Part shown: positions 37,260 through 45,281 of the stretch, piece after piece
How positions within the stretch are numbered: the stretch's first letter is position 1
Layout: every line of letters starts with the position of its first letter
Notes under the pieces: model-generated
Database searches by the model: none
Seen by the model: only the letters and a program-made list of their open reading frames with translations
What the model was told of the DNA's origin: nothing
Made by a program: the position numbers and the translations under genes
From: an uncultured Veillonella sp.
Lineage (GTDB): Bacteria > Bacillota > Negativicutes > Veillonellales > Veillonellaceae
Direction: 5' to 3'
Length of the DNA: 64,000 nucleotides
Assembly (NCBI RefSeq): GCF_900545795.1
Contig: NZ_URAR01000003.1
Coordinates: 62,001-126,000, forward strand

Positions 37260-39704
37260 TTATTCGCACACCTCTGTAACAGTTCCTATTCCAACTTTTT
37301 TCCCATTTTCTATAATCGAAAAAACCATTCCTGTCTCTAGTGCAACAGGGTACGACAACTCAACATGCAAAGTTACAAAGTCTCCAGATAAACATAGCTC
37401 CTCATTATCTTGTAAAGTGACTACACCATTAACTTCAACACCATGAAAAAGAAAATTCGGTCGAGAATTGTTAAAAAGTGCAGTTGTACTCCCCCCATCT
37501 TCTACAGATAATACATAAACCTCTGCCCCAAATGATACTGTAGAAGTTATTGATTGCGGCTCAACTAGAACTTGACCATAGTAAAGCTCTGGCATACTTT
37601 CTTTATCAATCAATATATTAATATAACTACCTACTGATGCATAATTACAATCCTCATATTTATAAAATTCACCCGCCTGATACTTATAAAGTTTACTAGA
37701 AGTTAAATCAGCCCCATTTATCTCTTCTAAAGCTTCATTCCCCAACTTTTTAAGCGAACGCATTCCAATAATATCTACCTCTTTTGAAAAAGGCTCTTCT
37801 CCAACTACTTCAATTGTATCTCCTTCATATATTTCACCTCTAATAACTTCACCTCCTAGAACTAATTGCTCATCCTCAATAGAGACATTTTCTATTTCCA
37901 TATAAAAAGATTCGTTTTCTACCGGTTTTTGTGAAATAGCATAGTCTACACATTCCAATAAATATCTAATTACTTCCTCACTCTCATCGTCTCCTTCTAG
38001 CGCCATTAATGCAGACCCACTTATAATAGGAATTTCATCACCTAAAAATCCATAATCATTTAAAAGGTCTCTAATCTCCATTTCTACTAACTCTTTTAAT
38101 TCTTCAACATCGGTTAATTCAGTTTTACTCAAAAATACTGCCAATATTGGAATCCCCAATTTTTGCGCAAAAGAAATTTGCTCTTTTGTTTGTCTCATAG
38201 GACCATCTCCAGTTGAAACAACCAAGATAGCACCATCTAATTTAAATTGCGATGAAATTAAACACTTTAAATAATCATAATGCGTTGGAAAATCAAAATG
38301 TGTATAACGATTATCATCTGTTTCATAAACTATTTGTGAATACTTTATCCGCCCTATATCAGATTTATATATTGTTGTATCATTAATTTCCTCAACACTA
38401 TAGTACTTACATTTTCCATCTCTAGACAATATAGCTGTAATAGCCGCAGCTAATGTAGATTTTCCATGATCTACTGCACCCAATGTCGCTATATGTACGT
38501 TAGGCAATATTCCTGGTAAACATCGTTTCTTTTGAATCAAATTTTGTGTCCCATCAGTATTTAATTTAAAGGATTTTATTTTTTTAGATTCCATATTTTT
38601 AAAATCAAACTTTTTGGGGCTCATCATTGGTTCATTATAGTTCGCTTTCTCAATCACTTCCACTCTATTGTTGTTACTTGCATCATGAATATTATGAAGA
38701 TTAAATAGCAAATCTACTAATATCTTAAAACTTGGGAGCTCTACATTTAAATCTGCCATTGCTACCTTAGCTAGATAGTTTTTAGCCATTTTATTAATAA
38801 TAGCCTTACGATCAACAGAAAGGTTATTTTCTTCTATCATATCCGTAATAGTATCAACTACATCACTTTCATCTTCTTGTAAAGCAACAGTCTTTTGTAA
38901 CAATGTAAAGGCTGACAAATAATCTGGCACTTCAATCATATTTAAAGACTTATTGTCAAATAATTTTTGTTGTAATAACGGATCATATGAAACTGCCTCT
39001 ATGACTTTAGAATAATTGATTGGAGCGTTAGGATTAATTCCTAATGTTTCCATAGTTGACATTAATATTAATAGCTCTGGAGACTTCCAATCCCCTTTTG
39101 TTATGTCATAAAAATCACGGACTATACAAACAAGTTTACTAATTTCATCTAATTCATTATATTTTTTTGTTCCTAATTGTAAATATCCTATCGAAGCTTT
39201 CCAAGATAAAATATCAGTTCTGCGTTCAATGCGATTCAAGCGCTGCTCTAATTGAACAATTTGACTTTGGTTATAATTTAAATATTCTTTTAACCCTTTA
39301 TAAATATTCTCAATTTCATTATCTACTTTTAATGTTAATGTATTTAACTTTGTTTTAACCGCTTCAATTAAATCAAAAGATAGCATATTTTGTTCAACCA
39401 ATGCTTTTAAAGACTGTTTGGCCGCATACTGCACAATAGATCGCTGTTCATTAATAAGATTTTGTGTCTTTTGATTACTTCCTGTAAATTCTCCAATAAT
39501 ACGCTTAAAAAAGCCCTTATTATTTAATTCTGCCGTAGCTTCATCTGCAGTAGTTAACGCTGCAACACTTTCAAATGTGAGTCGATTTAACTCTTGTCTA
39601 TTATCTTTATGTGCATTAATAATCTCATCAATTCTTTGACTAATTTCCCCCTGTACTTCTACTGGAAGTTGATTCCCTACTGCAAAAGATAATTCGTTAC
39701 TCAT
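37260..39704 (-). CDS. Helical N-terminal domain fused to degenerate EF-Tu-like GTPase (copy B)
   Basis: 814 aa paralogue of copy A. The N-terminal domain is almost identical (897 identical bp). A longer basic linker (about 355-400) follows, and the EF-Tu-like part starts near residue 402. Its P-loop GAVDHGKST is closer to EF-Tu, but G3 is DFPTH and G4 is SKTE, so guanine recognition should be poorer still. Domain 2 carries an insert (TSSKLYKYQAGEFYKYEDC). Domain 3 again has FHGVEVNGVVTL in place of FRTTDVTG. The ATG lies 2 bp after the stop of the 581-aa gene with GAGGAGG overlapping that gene, so the two are coupled. Function unknown; the paired, unequal GTPase changes suggest diversification rather than decay. 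Confidence 0.8.
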   Translation of the reverse strand: MSNELSFAVGNQLPVEVQGEISQRIDEIINAHKDNRQELNRLTFESVAALTTADEATAELNNKGFFKRIIGEFTGSNQKTQNLINEQRSIVQYAAKQSLKALVEQNMLSFDLIEAVKTKLNTLTLKVDNEIENIYKGLKEYLNYNQSQIVQLEQRLNRIERRTDILSWKASIGYLQLGTKKYNELDEISKLVCIVRDFYDITKGDWKSPELLILMSTMETLGINPNAPINYSKVIEAVSYDPLLQQKLFDNKSLNMIEVPDYLSAFTLLQKTVALQEDESDVVDTITDMIEENNLSVDRKAIINKMAKNYLAKVAMADLNVELPSFKILVDLLFNLHNIHDASNNNRVEVIEKANYNEPMMSPKKFDFKNMESKKIKSFKLNTDGTQNLIQKKRCLPGILPNVHIATLGAVDHGKSTLAAAITAILSRDGKCKYYSVEEINDTTIYKSDIGRIKYSQIVYETDDNRYTHFDFPTHYDYLKCLISSQFKLDGAILVVSTGDGPMRQTKEQISFAQKLGIPILAVFLSKTELTDVEELKELVEMEIRDLLNDYGFLGDEIPIISGSALMALEGDDESEEVIRYLLECVDYAISQKPVENESFYMEIENVSIEDEQLVLGGEVIRGEIYEGDTIEVVGEEPFSKEVDIIGMRSLKKLGNEALEEINGADLTSSKLYKYQAGEFYKYEDCNYASVGSYINILIDKESMPELYYGQVLVEPQSITSTVSFGAEVYVLSVEDGGSTTALFNNSRPNFLFHGVEVNGVVTLQDNEELCLSGDFVTLHVELSYPVALETGMVFSIIENGKKVGIGTVTEVCE
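38737..39633. repeat. 897-bp direct repeat, copy B
   Basis: Second copy of the identical segment described at 36097-36993. Confidence 0.9.
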
Positions 39705-39706
39705 AA

Positions 39707-41452
39707 TTAATTCCTCCTCATCAGTTGATTAATTTCTTTTTTATAATCTTCAATTCGTTCTAATGATTTTTGATGTTCTTCTTCGAAAAGTTTTTCATTT
39801 TTTAACATCCGCTGTAAAGTTATCTCTCCCTGCATAAGAGTTAAATTCATCTGTTTAGTAACATACCAAGCCTTATTTGCACTATGTTCTGGTAACTCAG
39901 TATTTAATAACTGTTTGCCTAGTTCTACTGTATCAATCTTTTCAGGCATTAATAATCGCTCAAGGTCACCTCCATCCAAGGCAGTCCCAAGAACTCTACC
40001 AATACTATGTGTAAACGCTTCTTGGCTTGGTACTCTAATCTTTGTACGCCACGATATGGTATGCTCTATTAATTTAATTAACAAGTCATTAGCATACTGT
40101 TCCCTATTAGCACTTGCAAACATAGCTAATAACACATTATTGCCCAATACAACTTTTAAGTCATCTACAACAAGTTTCATTTCTTCCTCTGATAATAAAT
40201 AATCTTGCACTAGAGGAATAAAACATTTATTAATAATTCGAACCATCTCAATAGCATCATCTTCAATAAAAGAGTCTAATATCTTTTTTCCTCCTGCACC
40301 ACTTACAATCCCTGCGGCACCACCGATTATGGCAGCCAAATAAGGGGCGGCTCCTGCTAAAGCAGGCACGCCAACTACGGCAAGACCAACTGCACCACCT
40401 ACAGCAACACTAGTTCCTAATACACTTATATTTTTAAACAACTGCTTTCCTGATATTTTTCCATTGAAATACTGATAAATATCACCAGAGGATAAAACAA
40501 CTACCGTAACAGCACTTGCGATTATATTACCTCTAACTAACTTAGCCAAATTCTTCGTAGCTGCTGAGCCATATATTGGCGCATTAGTTCTCATTGAATT
40601 AACAAGATATTGCCTAACATTGCTTGGTAGTAATTTTACAAGAGCTACTGACGGCTGCATTAATGCATTGTTAATTGAAGTTCTAGTCAGCTGAGCCGTT
40701 AAAATTGAAGAAGTAAATGCAATCCCGCCAGCCTGTAATCCCGAATATATGGTTAAATCAAGTGCTTTTTCTATGGCTTGCCCATTCCAAAGAGCTCTGG
40801 CTAAAGTAATTGAGCCAGCAATCCCGGCTGCACTCAGTCCAATAACGGCCCCACTACTTGCATCAAACATAATAGAATCAATATTCCCCGCTTTAGCTAT
40901 ATTGCGAGCCTGTTGAAGGGTTACATTCCCTTTTCTCACAAGCTTTACCGCATCATCAGGATTTTTAGTTTTAGGAACTTGTCCTTTTCTAATTTTATCA
41001 GCCATTAATTTTACAGCTTCATCATACTGATCCAATGGTACTTCTAACTGCATCGGCTTTCCTGATGCATCTAAATATCTGTATACTCCATCACGAAATC
41101 CTGCATTAACTGACTCCGCTGCAGTCTGACAATATTTGGTTTGTATTAATTGTCCATCAACCATTCGATCTGCACCATTTTTAGCATTATCATCACCAAG
41201 AATAAGGGCCTCTCTCCCTTTTATAATATCAATTTGATGATTAGCTTGCTCTGCTGCAAAACCATGCCCTTGATGTCCATTAAATCGGTTAAGTCTATCA
41301 TTATGTGCGGCTGATTCAAATATAGCATTATTAGCAGCTACAATATCTTCTACTGTAACATTGATATCTTGGTCAATACTCATGCCGTGTTGCTCGTGAC
41401 TATGTATACTTTTACTTTGACCTTCAAGTAGATTATTTTTATTATTCTCCAT
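39707..41452 (-). CDS. Candidate PD-(D/E)XK-like protein with membrane segments
   Basis: 581 aa, not assigned to a named family. Residues about 35-190 are a soluble domain with E68 in the GFAAEQANHQ helix and GADRMVDGQLIQTKYC (D95, D99, Q104, K106), a D-x(n)-QxK pattern like that of PD-(D/E)XK nucleases. It continues with MQLEVPLDQYDEAVKLM and a QARNIAKAG helix. From about 200 to 400 are several Gly/Ala-rich hydrophobic helices (SAAGIAGSITLARALW; VAVGGAVGLAVVGVPALAGA) that could enter a membrane, and a helical charged C-terminus follows. ATG at 41452 behind TTGAGGTG. First gene of a unit with copy B. Nuclease activity is inference from motif spacing only. Confidence 0.65.
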   Translation of the reverse strand: MENNKNNLLEGQSKSIHSHEQHGMSIDQDINVTVEDIVAANNAIFESAAHNDRLNRFNGHQGHGFAAEQANHQIDIIKGREALILGDDNAKNGADRMVDGQLIQTKYCQTAAESVNAGFRDGVYRYLDASGKPMQLEVPLDQYDEAVKLMADKIRKGQVPKTKNPDDAVKLVRKGNVTLQQARNIAKAGNIDSIMFDASSGAVIGLSAAGIAGSITLARALWNGQAIEKALDLTIYSGLQAGGIAFTSSILTAQLTRTSINNALMQPSVALVKLLPSNVRQYLVNSMRTNAPIYGSAATKNLAKLVRGNIIASAVTVVVLSSGDIYQYFNGKISGKQLFKNISVLGTSVAVGGAVGLAVVGVPALAGAAPYLAAIIGGAAGIVSGAGGKKILDSFIEDDAIEMVRIINKCFIPLVQDYLLSEEEMKLVVDDLKVVLGNNVLLAMFASANREQYANDLLIKLIEHTISWRTKIRVPSQEAFTHSIGRVLGTALDGGDLERLLMPEKIDTVELGKQLLNTELPEHSANKAWYVTKQMNLTLMQGEITLQRMLKNEKLFEEEHQKSLERIEDYKKEINQLMRRN

Positions 41453-41615
41453 AAAACACCTCAAGCTACGCTCTTACTAAATAGTAATTTTCATCTTATA
41501 ATTACATATTTAATGTTAGTCTTAAAAATAAAGTGTACGCAATTATCTTATGTCATCATTTCTTTATTATACTTCTATCTAGTTGTCTATTTCTCCTTTT
41601 CATCACTCTTATATA

Positions 41616-41644
41616 ATTATATCAATTCCACTATACATTGAAAA
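41616..41644 (-). promoter_or_regulatory. Island promoter, unit 3 (581-aa gene and copy B)
   Basis: Minus-strand -35 TTTTCA (41639-41644), 17-bp spacer, -10 TATAAT (41616-41621). Spacer and flanks match the promoter at 49132-49160 almost base for base (TTTTTCAATGTAwAGTG). Confidence 0.65.
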
Positions 41645-41815
41645 ACCTCGTCCTTTCTTGCTCCATTTAGACATTGTATTTCTTATACGAATCTATTTTT
41701 CCTTATCAAGATAAAGAATACAGACAATTTACTTCAAAAACTATTTTCTATATAACACCACACAGCCCCTTACTATCTAGTGTTTCCCTTGCAAGTTTAT
41801 TGTACTGTATATAAA

Positions 41816-41831
41816 AGACAGACCTTTGTCC
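41816..41831. promoter_or_regulatory. Island palindrome, unit 3
   Basis: AGACAGACCTTTGTCC, an imperfect copy of the 16-bp palindrome seen perfectly at 49329-49344. It lies 172 bp upstream of the promoter -35. Confidence 0.55.
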
Positions 41832-41903
41832 GATTAAAAATATATGCCCATTTTTTAATTACAATTTTTATTCAAAAAAACAAGACATAAAGACAAAAAA
41901 AGA

Positions 41904-41939
41904 AGGCCTATTATGACTGCAATTAGTCATAATAGGCCT
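41904..41939 (-). terminator. Island hairpin, terminator of the Sel1-repeat gene
   Basis: Perfect 15-bp stem AGGCCTATTATGACT / AGTCATAATAGGCCT, 6-nt loop, followed by TTCTTTTTTT on the minus strand. Confidence 0.9.
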
Positions 41940-41962
41940 AGCATTAAAGCATAATTTTTTCA

Positions 41963-44092
41963 TTACTTATCAACTACTATATAGTCATTTAATCTACTAG
42001 CTGCATTTTTATTTCCATTTTTTGCTGCCATCATAGTCCAGTAAAAAGATTCTTTTACATCTAGACTAGTTCCTTGTCCCTTTAAATACAGAACTGAAAC
42101 TATTTCCATAGAATCTATATCTCCACATTCAGCAGCTTTCAATAAATTATCAAAAGCATCTTCCAGTTTTTCTAAATTAAAATAACCTATTCCAATATTT
42201 TTATATATTTTATCTAAATCAGTGTCTGAAAATTGTAAGAGCTTTTTATAATATTCAATAGCTATAGTATCATTTTCACCTAATAAATATAGCGCATAGT
42301 TTCTAATTCCCCAATAATCATCTAAGTCTGCAGCTCTTTTATACCATACTAATTTTTTCTCGACCTTTTCTTCTAGTACCCCTATTTGATTTGCCGCCTG
42401 ACCTTTGTTAAGCCCGCCTAAATTATAATACTGGGTTAAAGTCTCTATTGCCTTATTCGGTTGTTCTATATCCTTATAAAAATTACCAAGCTCTAATAAA
42501 ATTTCAACATAGCCACCCTCATAAGCTCTTTTAGCATATTCAATTGCTTTTGCCTTATCAGCAGCAATGCCAAGTTTTGCATTGCCATTTCGATATAATC
42601 TAAACAAATACTCATTTGCCCGCCAATATCCTTTTTCAGCTGACTTAAATATAGATTCTAAATAAAACTTATTTAAGCATAATCCCCAAATATATAATTC
42701 ATTTAAAGCGACAACATTGCCATCCTCAGCTAATTCTAATATTTGAGGATATATCATTTCTATATATTCTACATCTAGCCTTTCGCTTATATAAGTTAAA
42801 TTTAACATAGCGAATACGTCACCTAAGATTGCGCCCTTTTTTGTCCACGATTCGCCTTCTTCTTTAATAATACCGAAGGCTTCATTTATTTTAGGGTATT
42901 CACCTAAATAATACATAGCCCTAGGATTTCCATCTTTTGCTGCCTTTTTTAGAATTGGCAAAGCTTCTACCAATTTTCCTTTTATAAATAAATCTTCCCC
43001 TTTTTTAAATTCAAGATCCTCTTGTTCGTCATAAACAGTTCCACCAATTAATGGTATTGCACTATTTTTTGCGACTTTTATATTCTTTAAATTAAACAAT
43101 AAATCGACTAAAACAGAAAAACTAGAAACCTCTACATTTAAATTGAACAAGGTAGTTTTTCTTAAAAAGTGTTTAGCTAGTTGACTTATGATTGTCTTAC
43201 GATCAACATCTACATTATTCTCCTGCACAATCTCCGTAATCGCATTTACTACATCACCTTCATTCGCTTGCAATGCATCTATCTCTTGCAATAATGTAAA
43301 TCCTAATAAATAGTTAGGCACTTCATATTTACTTAAAGCAGTATCTTCAAATAACTTTTCTTGCAATATGGGATTATATGCGACAGCTTCTATAACGTCC
43401 GCGTAGTTAATCGGCTGATTAGAGTCAAGCCCCAAATCATCCATAGTTTTCTTTAAAATTAGTAATTCTGGAGATTTCCATTCACCTTTGGTTATTTCAA
43501 AAAAGTCATGAGCCATACAAACAAGCTTACTCACTTCATCCAATTCATTATATTGCCGATTCCCTAATTGCAAATATCCAACCGAAGTAGCCCATGTTAA
43601 AATATCAGTTCTACACTCCGCACGTTCTAAACGTCTCTCTAGTTGAATAATTTCACTTTGATAATAATTTAAATAATTTATTATTTCTTTATGGAGAGCC
43701 TCCATCTGCTCCTCTGAATTTCTTGTTAATGTATGCAATCTCACTTTAACTGCTTCAATTAAGTCAAATGTTAACAAATTCTGTTCAGCTAGTATTTTTA
43801 AAATCGTTTTTGCTACAAACTGTGCAATGCTTTTCTCTTCACTACTATAACTCTGCACGCTTGATGGAATTTTTATAAACTCTCCAAGTATACGTTTAAG
43901 AATGCCTCTATTATTTAATCCTAAGTCCTCGTTTATAGAAGTTAACAATGTAATACTTTCAAAAGTTAACCTAATTATCACTTGTTCATTATTTTTATAT
44001 AGCTCAATAATCTCATCTATCCTGTTATTAATGTTATCTTGCAGATTTAATGAAATTTGCTCTCCCTGTGCAAACACTACGCCTTTATTCAT
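41963..44092 (-). CDS. Same helical N-terminal domain fused to Sel1/TPR repeats
   Basis: 709 aa. Residues 1 to about 345 are a diverged paralogue of the N-terminal domain of copies A and B: shared blocks include ILTWATSVGYLQLGNRQYNE, LDEVSKLVCMAHDFFEITKG and VPNYLLGFTLLQEIDALQ. Instead of EF-Tu the rest (about 370-709) is Sel1-like/TPR helical repeats (LPILKKAAKDGNPRAMYYLG; AIEYAKRAYEGGYVEILLEL; NLLKAAECGDIDSMEIVSVL). Such repeats usually bind proteins. The common N-terminus on different C-terminal modules suggests a family of adaptor or sensor proteins with one shared partner. I start at the ATG at 44092 behind AAGGAGGG. It is a separate unit with its own palindrome and terminator. Confidence 0.78.
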   Translation of the reverse strand: MNKGVVFAQGEQISLNLQDNINNRIDEIIELYKNNEQVIIRLTFESITLLTSINEDLGLNNRGILKRILGEFIKIPSSVQSYSSEEKSIAQFVAKTILKILAEQNLLTFDLIEAVKVRLHTLTRNSEEQMEALHKEIINYLNYYQSEIIQLERRLERAECRTDILTWATSVGYLQLGNRQYNELDEVSKLVCMAHDFFEITKGEWKSPELLILKKTMDDLGLDSNQPINYADVIEAVAYNPILQEKLFEDTALSKYEVPNYLLGFTLLQEIDALQANEGDVVNAITEIVQENNVDVDRKTIISQLAKHFLRKTTLFNLNVEVSSFSVLVDLLFNLKNIKVAKNSAIPLIGGTVYDEQEDLEFKKGEDLFIKGKLVEALPILKKAAKDGNPRAMYYLGEYPKINEAFGIIKEEGESWTKKGAILGDVFAMLNLTYISERLDVEYIEMIYPQILELAEDGNVVALNELYIWGLCLNKFYLESIFKSAEKGYWRANEYLFRLYRNGNAKLGIAADKAKAIEYAKRAYEGGYVEILLELGNFYKDIEQPNKAIETLTQYYNLGGLNKGQAANQIGVLEEKVEKKLVWYKRAADLDDYWGIRNYALYLLGENDTIAIEYYKKLLQFSDTDLDKIYKNIGIGYFNLEKLEDAFDNLLKAAECGDIDSMEIVSVLYLKGQGTSLDVKESFYWTMMAAKNGNKNAASRLNDYIVVDK

Positions 44093-44157
44093 AATAACGC
44101 CCTCCTTATTAAACACCCATTACTATATTTTCAAATTTATTACCAATAGCCTAAAAA

Positions 44158-44202
44158 TCAAATGTTCCTCACAATTTCACCCACTAAATTACCCTTATCC
44201 AT
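44158..44202 (-). CDS. Possible 14-aa leader peptide upstream of the Sel1-repeat gene
   Basis: A short ORF (MDKGNLVGEIVRNI) with a strong ribosome site (AGGAGGG, 6 nt before ATG), 66 bp upstream of the main start and inside the predicted leader. It may be a translated regulator of the downstream gene. No homologue is known to me and the coding potential of 14 codons is weak. Confidence 0.3.
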   Translation of the reverse strand: MDKGNLVGEIVRNI

Positions 44203-44233
44203 AAGAACCCTCCTATAAAAAGTCTATATTGCG

Positions 44234-44294
44234 AGTATAATAATCTGGTTCATCTATGACTATTTTAGACTACAGCATAGACAAACCTCTGTCT
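44234..44294 (-). promoter_or_regulatory. Control region of unit 2: promoter and palindrome
   Basis: Palindrome AGACAAACCTCTGTCT (44279-44294) is followed on the minus strand by -35 TAGTCA (44257-44262), 17-bp spacer and -10 TATACT (44234-44239). The promoter differs from that of units 1 and 3 and sits close to the palindrome. Confidence 0.5.
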
Positions 44295-44340
44295 GACTAA
44301 AAATCTGTTTGTAATCTTTTACGGTAAAAATTAAAAGAAA

Positions 44341-44377
44341 AAAGACCGATTATGACATTTTTGTCAAATCGGTCTTT
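44341..44377 (-). terminator. Island hairpin, terminator of unit 1
   Basis: AAAGACCGATTATGACA pairs with TGTCAAATCGGTCTTT, followed by TTTTTTC on the minus strand. It lies about 45 bp past the stop of the glycine-zipper gene. Confidence 0.88.
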
Positions 44378-44423
44378 AAACAAAACTTTAATATTTTAAG
44401 TTACTATAATATAGTTTTATCCT

Positions 44424-45266
44424 TTATGATAGTTTTTCATTAATCGCTTCCCCTAATGATCTACATAACATAAAAGTTCCTCTTAAAAATTCCTTCTCCT
44501 CATCACTAAATTTTTTATAACTCCGCGGCATATTATTATTCTTTAAATAATTTAAATCATCTAAAATGGTATCCTTCAATTCATATATATTTCCTATACA
44601 TCCTTCAAGTATGCTTATTTTATCCATTATTTCTACTTTTGCTTGATTAATTTCCTTAACTTGTTGGTTTGCTTTTTCTATTATTTTAGTATTTTTACTT
44701 CTAGCAAAAAGTGTTCCCCCTACACCAACAAGCCCTGCTATTCCCCAACCAATTGGTCCAGTCAATGCAAGAAAAGCATTACCTAATGCCATTCCGCCTC
44801 CCCCAGCAGCTAGAGTACCTCCACCAAGCCAAGCTAACGCTGCATTAGTCGCTGCTGCACCAGATAAACTCCCTATCGCTGCACCTGTAGAGGCCGTTCC
44901 AAATGTTGTTGCAAGTCCCATCAACGCAGTAGGTCCCAAAGTAGCAATTCCTGCTCCAACAGCGACACCTCCTACTGCACTTCCACCTTGCGGTGCTTCT
45001 ATATTCATACGCTTTATTTCTTCTACCTCTTTATTAAACTGTTCAAAAGATAATTTAATTTCTTCGTTATAAGTTTCTAATTCAACAGGCTTATCACTTA
45101 TCAAATTAAAAGTTTTATGTGCTAATTCTAAAACCTCTGTAGATGCTACTTTCGCTTCGTGTAAACGTTCTACACCTTTTATGGCATGCTTAACTGACTC
45201 TACGTATTGAGCATGAACACTTTCTAATTTTTTAATAGCCGCTTTTCTTTCATCATTTTTAAACAT
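44424..45266 (-). CDS. Coiled-coil protein with central glycine-zipper membrane region
   Basis: 280 aa, family not recognised. Layout: N-terminal helical coiled coil (about 1-90), a Gly/Ala-rich hydrophobic stretch of about 100 residues (about 95-190: GGVAVGAGIATLGPTALMGL; LAAGGGGMALGNAFLALTG; GWGIAGLVGVGG), then a second coiled coil (KANQQVKEINQAKVEIMDKI). The hairpin-like shape recalls pore-forming or membrane-remodelling proteins, but no sequence match backs that. ATG behind AGGAGG, 15 bp after the HNH-like gene: last gene of unit 1. Confidence 0.65.
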   Translation of the reverse strand: MFKNDERKAAIKKLESVHAQYVESVKHAIKGVERLHEAKVASTEVLELAHKTFNLISDKPVELETYNEEIKLSFEQFNKEVEEIKRMNIEAPQGGSAVGGVAVGAGIATLGPTALMGLATTFGTASTGAAIGSLSGAAATNAALAWLGGGTLAAGGGGMALGNAFLALTGPIGWGIAGLVGVGGTLFARSKNTKIIEKANQQVKEINQAKVEIMDKISILEGCIGNIYELKDTILDDLNYLKNNNMPRSYKKFSDEEKEFLRGTFMLCRSLGEAINEKLS

Positions 45267-45281
45267 TTTGACCTCCTGAAT

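Larger units (their letters stand above)
41453..41962. other. 510-bp control region upstream of the 581-aa gene
   Basis: It holds the promoter (41616-41644), the palindrome (41816-41831) and the hairpin (41904-41939) described separately. The transcript leader would be about 160 nt. One possible 15-codon ORF without a good ribosome site lies in the leader; nothing else was recognised. Confidence 0.5.

Noticed and set aside
36097..39633. Long direct repeat as a mobile element end
   Set aside because: The repeat lies inside coding sequence, has no terminal inverted repeats and no transposase; gene conversion is simpler.
34800..39704. Annotating the two EF-Tu-like genes as tuf
   Set aside because: They carry a 350-400 residue N-terminal domain and lack motifs required for elongation, so they are not the cell's EF-Tu genes.
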